18,987 nucleotides of DNA from Thermoplasmatales archaeon. Lineage in GTDB: Archaea; Thermoplasmatota; E2; DHVEG-1. Shown one piece after another: positions 1-6,728 of this stretch. The translations under genes and the position numbers were made by a program. The stretch's first letter is position 1; every line of letters starts with the position of its first letter. A model generated the notes under the pieces. It did not search any database. It saw nothing but the letters and a program-made list of their open reading frames with translations, and was not told where the DNA came from. Location of the stretch: positions 1 through 18,987 of the forward strand of contig JAGMDE010000030.1 in the NCBI GenBank assembly GCA_023128855.1, in the 5' to 3' direction.

Positions 1-2
1 AA

Positions 3-122
3 GCTGTTCGAAATCCTAATATTGAAGATCCTGTAAATCCAAGCAACCTCAAAATGGCTATACCCTTGGCAAAATCTCTCCTAATGGTGACTGATGGGCC
101 CGCCCAGAGGCAAACAGCCTAA
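3..122 (+). CDS. 3' end of an unrecognised gene (partial)
   Basis: One frame is open from the left edge of the window for 39 codons and stops at TAA 120-122. The product is not recognised. The last codons (reading DGPAQ) run through the 94-108 copy of the tRNA-Pro 3' end, so if the gene is real its C-terminus was changed or created by the integration event proposed for this region. With the junction undone, the frame would stop two codons later inside the tRNA. Forty open codons in AT-rich DNA is only weak evidence for coding. T-rich tracts follow at 152-173. Confidence 0.35.
   Translation, partial: AVRNPNIEDPVNPSNLKMAIPLAKSLLMVTDGPAQRQTA
94..108. repeat. Direct repeat of the tRNA-Pro 3' end (distal att-like site)
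   Basis: These 15 bases are identical, in the same orientation, to 1943-1957, which is the last 14 nt of the tRNA-Pro(UGG) gene plus one flanking base. The repeat is GC-rich in an AT-rich setting, so a chance match is unlikely. The intact tRNA with its 3' end facing the distal copy is the arrangement left when an element integrates into a tRNA 3' end. The interval between the copies is about 1.85 kb. Confidence 0.6.
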
Positions 123-150
123 CAGGAGACAATCCCGGTAAAACATTTTG

Positions 151-207
151 GTTTTTTACAGGTTTTGTTTTTTAGGCCAGTTAAACACTTTATTTTTTAT
201 AAAATAA
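151..207 (+). terminator. T-rich tracts and AT hairpin after the partial gene
   Basis: T-tracts at 152-157 and 163-173 resemble the U-run terminators of euryarchaea. They are followed by an inverted repeat, TTATTTT at 190-196 and AAAATAA at 201-207 with a 4-nt loop. Together they would end transcription coming from the left and separate it from the HEPN gene. The rest of 123-311 shows only the HEPN promoter near its end. Confidence 0.35.
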
Positions 208-278
208 GTATTACATAAAACATGTTTGGTAATGGAAAAGAGGTTCTAGCTCAAGTGAGTTTATTTGAAGCATAATCT

Positions 279-311
279 TAAATATAAAAACTTCGGTTAA
301 ATGTTTTACAT
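279..311 (+). promoter_or_regulatory. TATA box for the HEPN gene
   Basis: TAAATATAAAAA at about 279-290 lies about 25 nt upstream of the ATG at 312. No ribosome binding site is present, so the transcript is probably leaderless or nearly so. Confidence 0.45.
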
Positions 312-1301
312 ATGGAAACTAAGAAATTTGATGATTTTTTGGAGAATCCGGTCAAACAAGGTGCGTATAAATTGATTTTCGATTTTAAAGAAGATTATTT
401 ACTCAAAATAAGAGATATTTTCGCCTCTGATTTCGAAGATGACGAAGACTCCACTGATGACAATTACAAGTCGTTGTTAATATTACTTAGGAGCATTAGT
501 TATTTATCACTTTCCGAACAAAAATCCAAAAAGATTGGGAAAGATGATCAACTTAAATCGTTTATTAAATATCTCGGTTTGGTTTTTAAGAATTTTAAAT
601 CAAAGGCGTATAAATTAAAATTGGAGAGTGAACCTTTTAACCATCGTTGTACTAGACTGCATGCTGAAGAAGAAATTATGATTTGGAAATATTTGTATTT
701 TAAAAAATTTGAGGATGTTCTATATTGTAAAATAATAGAATCTGAAGATTACCTAGTTAGGATTATTTTCTATTCTTTGAAATGTGAGTTACTTGAAGCA
801 TTAAGAAAAATGTTGAAAATAATGTTCCAAAACTTTGATTTTGATATTAAACAACCTTGTCGAATACATGAATATGAAGAAGTCGTTTCGATATATCCAA
901 TGGCTCTTGCTTTGTCATTATCCGAAAAGGACAGCTCAGAATTTGGTTTGGTTGTTGATGATCTTGATCTCGCAATAAAATATTACTTTCATTTTTTTAA
1001 TGCATATAGAGAATGTGTAATATTTGCAGGTGTTGCTCTTGAAGAACAAATCGTGCTTATCTATGAAAATGAAATAAAAGAGAAGGCTCATGAGTCTTTA
1101 GGTCGATTGTTTCATAAACTCAAAAAGGAATCTGTCATTCCAGAATCTATGAAAGCAGTAATAAGTCAGGCTATAGACATAAGAAACGCATCCGTACATC
1201 GAGGGATGGACATCTTTGAATCCCGCGATGCTATCAAGGCTGTTGTTGCCCCAGCCATGCTTTTAATTTGGTATGGCAGAAAGAAAGGCAGGTTAAAATA
1301 G
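312..1301 (+). CDS. HEPN-domain protein, putative RNase or defence protein
   Basis: A soluble, largely alpha-helical protein of 329 residues. The C-terminal third (about 225-325) looks like a HEPN domain: a helix with VALEEQIVLIYENE, a following helix, then IRNASVHRG with R291 and H296. This fits the Rx4-6H motif, with Asn after the Arg, typical of HEPN ribonucleases. The N-terminal 200 residues are not recognised and contain an acidic patch (DFEDDEDSTDD, about 40-50). HEPN families act in RNA cleavage, toxin-antitoxin pairs and abortive infection, but a specific role here is inference. It is the largest gene between the two copies of the tRNA-Pro 3' end. No TIR, Schlafen or nucleotidyltransferase partner is visible beside it. 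It could also be a non-catalytic DUF4145-like HEPN protein. Confidence 0.65.
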   Translation: METKKFDDFLENPVKQGAYKLIFDFKEDYLLKIRDIFASDFEDDEDSTDDNYKSLLILLRSISYLSLSEQKSKKIGKDDQLKSFIKYLGLVFKNFKSKAYKLKLESEPFNHRCTRLHAEEEIMIWKYLYFKKFEDVLYCKIIESEDYLVRIIFYSLKCELLEALRKMLKIMFQNFDFDIKQPCRIHEYEEVVSIYPMALALSLSEKDSSEFGLVVDDLDLAIKYYFHFFNAYRECVIFAGVALEEQIVLIYENEIKEKAHESLGRLFHKLKKESVIPESMKAVISQAIDIRNASVHRGMDIFESRDAIKAVVAPAMLLIWYGRKKGRLK

Positions 1302-1455
1302 ATCTTCTTTCATGAGCAGTAAAACATTGAGTATTTGATGTATTTTATGAATATTTATAGTTACTTTCAACGCACAAAATCCACATTCGTATTACAATAA
1401 ACTCCCAATTTTGAATATGATTTATCTTTTATCATATATGGACTCTAAAAGATCT

Positions 1456-1641
1456 CTACAAATAAAATATTTGAGGTTGGTTCTTTTTGGTTAAACACAC
1501 CATGATATCTTCTGTAGGTTTTAGCCAGCTTTTTTTAGTTTTCACAATTTTACATTTACCCTGCTTCAAGTCATCGCTTTCGTATCTGTAAATCTGTCTA
1601 GATCTTTCAATTTTGGCGGCAAAATTTATTGGATATGTCAT
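1456..1641 (-). CDS. Small hypothetical protein, 61 aa
   Basis: Not recognised. A basic 61-residue protein with no membrane segment. Two things favour a real gene: a purine-rich AAGGTGAAG site sits just upstream of the ATG on the minus strand, and tandem TATA-like sequences (TGTATAAA) lie at about 1669-1688, 30-45 nt upstream. It follows the ribbon-helix-helix gene on the same strand by about 135 nt and is convergent with the HEPN gene. It could be an accessory gene of the proposed island. A spurious ORF is not excluded because of its length. Confidence 0.45.
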   Translation of the reverse strand: MTYPINFAAKIERSRQIYRYESDDLKQGKCKIVKTKKSWLKPTEDIMVCLTKKNQPQIFYL

Positions 1642-1777
1642 TTTTCTTCACCTTCGCATCTGAATATCTTTATACATTTTTATACATTTGGTGGGATAAT
1701 TCCCAAATTTCTCACAGTTCAATGGAGTCGGGCATAAAAATAGATATTCATTCTCTAATTTTTAAAATTGGAATAAA

Positions 1778-1903
1778 CTACAGCTTTTTGCTCTTCTTGA
1801 ATTCAAACAATGCCTTTTCTACAACATGGGTTCGATTGCGGAAATTAACGCCATCTGCTTGCGAATCGACCCAATCAACTAGATCTTTTGGCAGCCTTAC
1901 CAT
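1778..1903 (-). CDS. Ribbon-helix-helix (CopG-like) DNA-binding protein, short
   Basis: A 41-codon frame starting at ATG 1903. It reads MVRLPKDLVDWVD, then a short loop, then NFRNRTHVVEKALFEF, which is the strand-helix-helix pattern of archaeal ribbon-helix-helix regulators (VRLP strand, NFRNRTHVV second helix). These proteins bind operators as dimers and often repress their own operon. The frame stays open upstream for nine codons reading HLERETISV, and ETISV is what normally forms the first part of the strand, but no ATG, GTG or TTG lies there before a stop at 1931-1933. The N-terminus may therefore be clipped, or a rare start used. The gene begins about 40 nt past the tRNA-Pro 3' end, at the edge of the proposed island. 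Confidence 0.65.
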   Translation of the reverse strand: MVRLPKDLVDWVDSQADGVNFRNRTHVVEKALFEFKKSKKL

Positions 1904-1942
1904 AACTGATATCGTTTCTCTTTCTAAGTGTTAAAAAGTAAC

Positions 1943-1957
1943 ATGGGCCCGCCCAGA
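1943..1957. repeat. tRNA-proximal copy of the 15-bp direct repeat
   Basis: Identical to 94-108. It covers the tRNA-Pro discriminator base, the 3' acceptor strand and part of the T-stem, plus base 1943. It would be the att site that keeps the tRNA gene intact. Confidence 0.6.
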
Positions 1958-2018
1958 TTTGAACTGGAGTCTCTAGCTCCCAAAGCTAAAAGGATGGACC
2001 AAGCTACCCTACGGGCCC
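1944..2018 (-). tRNA. tRNA-Pro (UGG)
   Basis: On the minus strand the sequence folds as a complete 75-nt tRNA without an intron. The acceptor stem GGGCCCG/CGGGCCC is perfect, followed by discriminator A. The D-stem is GGGT/ATCC, the anticodon stem TTAGC/GCTAG closes the loop TTTGGGA with anticodon TGG (proline), and the T-stem TCCAG/CTGGG has the loop TTCAAAT. CCA is not encoded. A T5 run directly after the gene (minus strand, 1937-1933) is a likely terminator. Its 3' end is duplicated at 94-108, and it probably shares the AT-rich promoter region 2019-2087 with the divergent protease gene. Confidence 0.95.
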
Positions 2019-2043
2019 GATGGTTCTTTTGGTAACATAATCT

Positions 2044-2059
2044 AATATTTAAAAATATT
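2044..2059. promoter_or_regulatory. Symmetric TATA element between tRNA-Pro and the protease gene
   Basis: AATATTT (2044-2050) and AAATATT (2053-2059) form an AT palindrome with a 2-bp spacer. It is about 30 nt upstream of the tRNA 5' end (minus) and about 30 nt upstream of the protease ATG (plus), so it could serve as TATA box for both divergent genes. No ribosome binding site precedes the protease start. Confidence 0.4.
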
Positions 2060-2087
2060 TATGAAATACTAGCTGTTATCATACTTT

Positions 2088-2831
2088 ATGGATTTTAATG
2101 CTAATAAACCCTCACATATCTTTGCATTTTTATTATTAATGATTTCAATTTTATTTATCTTTATTTTACCAATTGTTACTTTTGTTGTTTTTTATGGAAC
2201 TGATTATCTCAGTGGAATAACCATAGATGAATTTTCAGCAATTATTAGTCAATTGATTGTGATTGGCGTATTTATTATAGTGCCATTCATGTGGTACTTT
2301 CTAGTTAATAAACTAAGATTTAAAGGAATTTTATCTAGGATTGGACTTGTAAGTGAAAATATTGATATAGCGTTTCTTTGGGGAATTCTGGCAGCAATTA
2401 TTATTTTTGCTATCATTTTTGTAATTGAATTAGGTTTAATTGGTCTTGGACATAAACCTGAGGATCTAAGCAATATTCCTAATTTACAAGCGCTTTTCTC
2501 ACCTACTGTTATGTTTTTCCTTGTGGCAATCCAACCTGTTGGAGAGGAAATATTTTTCAGAGGATTTCTTTATGAGAAAATTGAAAAATTTTCTGGTCCA
2601 ATGATATCTATCGTTATAACATCTGTTTTGTTTGGCGTTGCCCATATGTCATATGCCAAATGGTTTCCAGCTTTAATGCCAATATTAATGGGTTTTGTTT
2701 TGGGTTATATTGTTTATAAAACAAAAAACCTGTATTCTGCGATAATTGCTCATGTTGCATTTAATCTTACAAGTTTAACGCTTGCATATTTAGGCCAGGA
2801 ATTATTAAAAGATATGGCGTTAATTCTATAA
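2088..2831 (+). CDS. CPBP family intramembrane metalloprotease
   Basis: A 247-residue polytopic membrane protein with about six to eight hydrophobic helices. The three CPBP/CAAX-protease signatures are present and in order: E153-E154-x-x-x-R158 (GEEIFFRG), F182-x-x-x-H186 (FGVAH), and H222-x-x-x-N226 (HVAFN). The two glutamates and the histidines are the predicted metal-binding and catalytic residues of this glutamic/metallo intramembrane family, related to Rce1. Family members process prenylated or secreted peptides, and some protect against self-made peptide toxins; the substrate here is unknown. The start at 2088 appears leaderless. It is divergent from tRNA-Pro and lies upstream of ndk. 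Confidence 0.85.
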   Translation: MDFNANKPSHIFAFLLLMISILFIFILPIVTFVVFYGTDYLSGITIDEFSAIISQLIVIGVFIIVPFMWYFLVNKLRFKGILSRIGLVSENIDIAFLWGILAAIIIFAIIFVIELGLIGLGHKPEDLSNIPNLQALFSPTVMFFLVAIQPVGEEIFFRGFLYEKIEKFSGPMISIVITSVLFGVAHMSYAKWFPALMPILMGFVLGYIVYKTKNLYSAIIAHVAFNLTSLTLAYLGQELLKDMALIL

Positions 2832-2873
2832 AGGAGTTTTATATCCATCTATTCAAATCAAAGGTTGATTTAA

Positions 2874-3329
2874 ATGGCAAAACAAAGAACATTTGTAATG
2901 GTTAAACCTGATGGAGTACAGCGAGGACTAGTTGGTGAAATCATCAGTCGTTTTGAGAAAAAAGGATTAAAACTTGTTGCAATGAAACTTGTTTCTGTTT
3001 CAAAAGAACTTGCTGAAAAGCATTATGGAATTCATAAGGATAAACCATTTTTTAAACCAACTGTAAAATACATTATGTCTTCTCCTGTTGTTGTTATGAT
3101 TCTAGAGGGAAATAATGCTATTGACCTAGTTAGAACTATGATGGGAAAAACAAACCCACAGGATGCGAAGATGGGTACAATCCGTGGTGATTATGGACAA
3201 TTTATTGGCAGAAATATTGTTCATGGTTCTGATGGTCCTGATACTGCTGAGTTTGAGATAAATCTCTGGTTTAAACCTGAGGAAATAGCAAACTATACTC
3301 GAATTGATGAAGAATGGCTTACAGAATAA
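2874..3329 (+). CDS. ndk: Nucleoside diphosphate kinase
   Basis: A 151-residue protein of normal family length. It transfers the gamma phosphate from ATP to nucleoside diphosphates through a phosphohistidine. The start RTFVMVKPDGVQRGLVGEII is the classical NDK N-terminal strand and helix. The active-site segment RNIVHGSD carries the phospho-accepting histidine H117, followed by the nucleotide-binding SDGPDTAEFEI stretch. A TATA-like TTTTATATCC at about 2838-2846 lies near 30 nt upstream of the ATG, suggesting its own leaderless transcript downstream of the protease gene. Confidence 0.97.
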   Translation: MAKQRTFVMVKPDGVQRGLVGEIISRFEKKGLKLVAMKLVSVSKELAEKHYGIHKDKPFFKPTVKYIMSSPVVVMILEGNNAIDLVRTMMGKTNPQDAKMGTIRGDYGQFIGRNIVHGSDGPDTAEFEINLWFKPEEIANYTRIDEEWLTE

Positions 3330-3357
3330 AACTAAACTTGCATTAAACTGCCGTTGA

Positions 3358-3379
3358 TTTTATATCACGTTATGTGATA
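3358..3379. promoter_or_regulatory. TATA box overlapping an inverted repeat, bactofilin promoter
   Basis: TTTTATATC at about 3358-3366 is a TATA box about 27 nt ahead of the ATG at 3391. It overlaps the inverted repeat TATCAC (3363-3368) / GTGATA (3374-3379) with a 5-bp spacer. A dimeric repressor binding there would cover TATA and the early transcribed region. The operator role is inference. Confidence 0.4.
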
Positions 3380-3390
3380 CGTTTTTTACT

Positions 3391-4314
3391 ATGGCTTTTG
3401 ACAGAAAAACTCTTGTTATTCCAGATAACACTAAATTCGAAGAAAAAACAATTGTGACAAAGGGAGACGTTGTAATAGGTGATCGATGTCTAATCCAATT
3501 CGGCATTAAAACTGATGGCAGAATCTTTGTTGGAGAGCATGTGATTATTGATGGCGGTCTGGACTCTACAAAAGATATTCGTGTTGATATTTTCTCAAAC
3601 ATTGGCGGCGATGTTAAATGTGGCGGTAATGTTTATTTTGGTGAAAAGGTGAAGGTAAAAGGTAAACTCTCTCTTGATGGGGATCTTGACGTTGGTGATA
3701 GTGTTGGGATTGATAAGGGATTTGAGGCTAAAGGTTGGATTAACATTCGTAGCCCCATTCCTGTTGTGATATATGTTTTTATATATCTTTTACAACTTTT
3801 AAAGATGGGGCATAGTGAAGAAATCGACAGAATCCTTGAGGAAATTGAGGAAAATGAGGGCGATACCATACCAATCTCTGAAACATTTCTTTTTATTCCA
3901 AACAATTCAATAATCGGAGTCCAAAAATCAAAGGTTGATCATAATTTAAGAGTTGGAAAAAAATCCCGATTAATTGGAAATTTTGAAATTAAAGGTAATT
4001 CATTTATTGAAAATAACTCAGTTATTCATGGTACTTTAAAATCCAGTGGAGATGTTTTTTGTGGTAAAAAAACATCTATCCAAGGTAACATAAATTCAAA
4101 TGGCGATGTCCGAGTTGAGGACAAGGTTAGTATAGCAGGAAACATTGTTGGAGATAAGATTTATCTTTCCAAAACTGCAGTAGTACATGGGAAGCTTTTT
4201 GCAAAAAATGGGATATCTTTTATGACACCGTCAGAAGAGGAAACTGAAGAAAAGGTCGAACGTTTTAAGACGGATACTGATATTATTGATGAAGTAGGAG
4301 ATATGTTGGAGTAG
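3391..4314 (+). CDS. Bactofilin-like polymer-forming protein
   Basis: A 307-residue protein built from two beta-solenoid blocks rich in short repeats such as GDVKCGGNVYFGEKVKVKG and GNINSNGDVRVEDKVSIAG (about residues 20-118 and 170-265). These are typical of the bactofilin (polymer-forming cytoskeletal) family, which self-assembles into filaments and includes archaeal halofilin relatives. Between the blocks lies a hydrophobic stretch at about 122-137 (PIPVVIYVFIYLLQLL), then an acidic coiled segment (EEIDRILEEIEENEGD), which may tether the filament to the membrane. The C-terminal tail is acidic and unstructured-looking. The gene ends 6 nt before the YchF-like GTPase start and they probably share a transcript. 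A role in cell shape or membrane organisation is inferred from the family. Confidence 0.75.
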   Translation: MAFDRKTLVIPDNTKFEEKTIVTKGDVVIGDRCLIQFGIKTDGRIFVGEHVIIDGGLDSTKDIRVDIFSNIGGDVKCGGNVYFGEKVKVKGKLSLDGDLDVGDSVGIDKGFEAKGWINIRSPIPVVIYVFIYLLQLLKMGHSEEIDRILEEIEENEGDTIPISETFLFIPNNSIIGVQKSKVDHNLRVGKKSRLIGNFEIKGNSFIENNSVIHGTLKSSGDVFCGKKTSIQGNINSNGDVRVEDKVSIAGNIVGDKIYLSKTAVVHGKLFAKNGISFMTPSEEETEEKVERFKTDTDIIDEVGDMLE

Positions 4315-4320
4315 AATATA

Positions 4321-5526
4321 ATGAGTATGCAGATCGGAATAGTTGGAAAACCTAATGTTGGGAAATCCACTTTTTTTAATGCTGCAACAGATGCGCATGC
4401 TGAGATAGCGAATTATCCATTTACTACAATTGATGCAAATCGTGGAGTAATGTACGTTAGTAAGCCATGTCCCTGTAAGGATTTTAATGTTAAATGTACC
4501 CCTCATAATTCTAAATGTATTAACGGGACAAGATTCGTACCAATTGAGGCGATAGATGTAGCTGGACTAGTACCAGATGCATGTAAAGGACGAGGGCTTG
4601 GAAACAAATTTTTAGATGACCTACGACAGGCCCATGCTCTGATACATATTGTCGATGCTTCAGGTAGTGCAGATGAAGAGGGAAACCCATGTGGACTTGG
4701 AAAATATGATCCCCTTAATGATGTCGATTTTTTAGAAAAAGAAATCAACTATTGGCTTTTAGAAATAATTAAAAAAAGTTGGGAGACAGTTGCAAGGCGT
4801 TGTGAGGTTGAAGGAAAAAAAATAGATAACATGTTGGGAGAAAAACTAGCAGGACTTGGTATTAAAGAAGAACATGTCCATAATGCAATACGTAATCTAA
4901 ATCTTGATGGAAGTAAACCTTCGAAATGGACTGAGGATCAGTTACTGGCAATATCTGATTATACTCGAAAAGAAAGTAAGCCGATGTTAATTGCATTTAA
5001 TAAATGTGACATAGCTACAGATGAACATATGAAAAAAGCTGATGATATAAGAAAAAAAGGGTACATTGTTGTCCCGACTAGTGCTGAATCAGAACTTGCT
5101 TTAACAAAGGCAGCAAAAAAAGGACTGATAGAATACAAGCCAGGCAGCTCCTCTTTTAAGATACTGAAAGATTCAGAACTAAGTGAAAAACAGAAACAAG
5201 GATTAGACTACATAAAAACTAATGTTTTGGACAAATATGGATCGACAGGAATCCAAAAATGTATAGAAGACTCCGTAAAAATGCTTGATTTAATAGTTGC
5301 TTATCCAGTTGAAGATGAAACACATCTAACAGATAAAGAGGGTAGAATACTTCCAGATGCACATTTTATGAAACGCGGAAGTACCGCCAAGGATTTGGCA
5401 TACAAAGTTCATACGGACTTGGGAGATCACTTCATAAGAGCTATAAATGCAAGAACACATCGTATAATAGGTGCAGATTACAAGCTAGAAGATAGTGATG
5501 TGATTAGAATAGTAGCAGATGCTTAA
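4321..5526 (+). CDS. YchF-like (Obg-related) GTPase/ATPase
   Basis: A 401-residue TRAFAC P-loop NTPase of the COG0012 YchF group, which in other organisms binds ribosomes. Visible motifs: P-loop GKPNVGKS (residues 9-16), switch II DVAGLVPDACKGRGLGNKFLDDLRQA, HIVDASGSADEEGNP, and NKCD (227-230) for nucleotide specificity. A TGS-like domain closes the protein (about 325-401, HFMKRGSTAKDLAYKVH through DVIRIVADA). A cysteine-rich insert, CPCKDFNVKCTPHNSKC, after the switch I region is characteristic of archaeal members. GGAG at the end of the bactofilin gene provides the ribosome site. ATG 4327 is a possible alternative start. Its stop is 2 nt from the stop of the convergent membrane protein gene. 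Confidence 0.92.
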   Translation: MSMQIGIVGKPNVGKSTFFNAATDAHAEIANYPFTTIDANRGVMYVSKPCPCKDFNVKCTPHNSKCINGTRFVPIEAIDVAGLVPDACKGRGLGNKFLDDLRQAHALIHIVDASGSADEEGNPCGLGKYDPLNDVDFLEKEINYWLLEIIKKSWETVARRCEVEGKKIDNMLGEKLAGLGIKEEHVHNAIRNLNLDGSKPSKWTEDQLLAISDYTRKESKPMLIAFNKCDIATDEHMKKADDIRKKGYIVVPTSAESELALTKAAKKGLIEYKPGSSSFKILKDSELSEKQKQGLDYIKTNVLDKYGSTGIQKCIEDSVKMLDLIVAYPVEDETHLTDKEGRILPDAHFMKRGSTAKDLAYKVHTDLGDHFIRAINARTHRIIGADYKLEDSDVIRIVADA

Positions 5527-5528
5527 CT

Positions 5529-6728
5529 TTATTGTATATTTCCTTCTTTGCCACAATTAGGACATTTAATTTTTGTAATTCCTTCCCCGCTTTCGGCAAC
5601 AAATATATACCTACATTTAGGGCATCTAACATTAAATGTATTTTTATCTGTTTCTTCTTCCTTCTCAGGAATTTTTTCTTCTTTTATCTCAGATGGGTCA
5701 TCAGACTTAATTTCTTGTACTAGGTCTTCTTCTTTATCGGATGGTTTTTGACCATTTTCATCATGTCTTTTTTGAATTGCAGAAGATAGAGCTTCTTCAA
5801 ACGATTGAGATGCAGACGGTTCTTCATCCGTTTTATCTGATTCTATTTTTATTTCTTCAGATGGAAAAGGTCCTGATTGATCTTTATCCTTAACATCTGC
5901 AGACTCTTTTATTTCCTTGTCTAATTCATCCGGTATTTCTTCTTTTTCGGAAATTGAAATTTGTTGTTTTTCTGGCTTTGATTGTTTTTCCATGCTTTTT
6001 ACTTCGCCTGTTATCCATTGTTCCATCTCTATTCGTTTTTTGTCCTTTTCAAGCTCCAATGGAGTCTTTTTCAAAATAGTTTTTTCTTGTTGAGATGATT
6101 TTTTTATTTTAGTTTCACTCTCTTTTTTCTGTAATTTTTTAGATTTCTTTTTTCTAGGTTTTTCTTTTTCCGATTCCTTTTTTTGTTTTTTATAATCTTT
6201 AAATTTTGTTATTGAATTTGTTATAACAACCACTGTGTATCTTATAGAAAATATTAGTAATACTAGACTAAAAATTAGAGGAATATAAGCATAATGGAAA
6301 TAAGGGGCCAATGCTGCTAATGAAATATTGTCGACACTTTCTATAGTTCTAATAAATGTTATCTGTAAATAAAAAATTAAAATGCTAATTATTAGAGTAA
6401 TAATTCCAAGAGTAAGCAATACTATTACTGTCGGCATAGTCTTTCCAAATGCATGAATAATAATGCCAATTAATGTTAAGAATCCAAGTATTATCAAAAC
6501 CCAAAATAGAAGGCTCATAAAATTTAGTTCATTTGCAAAAATTGATATTTGTTCATTATCACTTTGTTCCATCATTTCAAAGTTAAAATATAAATCTTCC
6601 TTTATCCAGTCATCTTCAGTAACTGAAACCCAAGGTAAAAATGAAATTAGAATAAGACCAATTATGCTTAAAAAAATAACCCATATTGTTAGGCCTACCA
6701 TTTTTTTAGCAGTCTCTTCTCTCTTCAT
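5529..6728 (-). CDS. Four-helix membrane protein with C-terminal zinc ribbon
   Basis: A 399-residue protein that is not recognised by name. Predicted membrane helices lie at about 11-31, 70-95, 100-122 and 146-170; the first is followed by LPWVSV and an acidic outer loop. Residues 175-360 form a long, highly charged K/E-rich cytoplasmic linker of low complexity. The C-terminus is a zinc ribbon with C369-x2-C372 and C389-x2-C392. The start codon directly abuts the stop of the upstream membrane protein gene (TAA then ATG) behind a GGAGGGGGAT ribosome site, so the two are translationally coupled and likely form a complex. The C-terminal finger resembles MJ0042-type prokaryotic zinc fingers, which often sit on membrane proteins of unknown role. 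Confidence 0.7.
   Translation of the reverse strand: MKREETAKKMVGLTIWVIFLSIIGLILISFLPWVSVTEDDWIKEDLYFNFEMMEQSDNEQISIFANELNFMSLLFWVLIILGFLTLIGIIIHAFGKTMPTVIVLLTLGIITLIISILIFYLQITFIRTIESVDNISLAALAPYFHYAYIPLIFSLVLLIFSIRYTVVVITNSITKFKDYKKQKKESEKEKPRKKKSKKLQKKESETKIKKSSQQEKTILKKTPLELEKDKKRIEMEQWITGEVKSMEKQSKPEKQQISISEKEEIPDELDKEIKESADVKDKDQSGPFPSEEIKIESDKTDEEPSASQSFEEALSSAIQKRHDENGQKPSDKEEDLVQEIKSDDPSEIKEEKIPEKEEETDKNTFNVRCPKCRYIFVAESGEGITKIKCPNCGKEGNIQ

Noticed and set aside
3..122. Partial left frame as an integrase half split by integration (SSV-type)
   Set aside because: The att-like repeat lies in this frame, which prompted the idea, but the visible residues show no tyrosine-recombinase motif and no second half was found near 1943.
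1629..1934. 101-codon plus-strand frame
   Set aside because: It is antisense to the ribbon-helix-helix gene, has no family features, and is less protein-like than the minus-strand frame.
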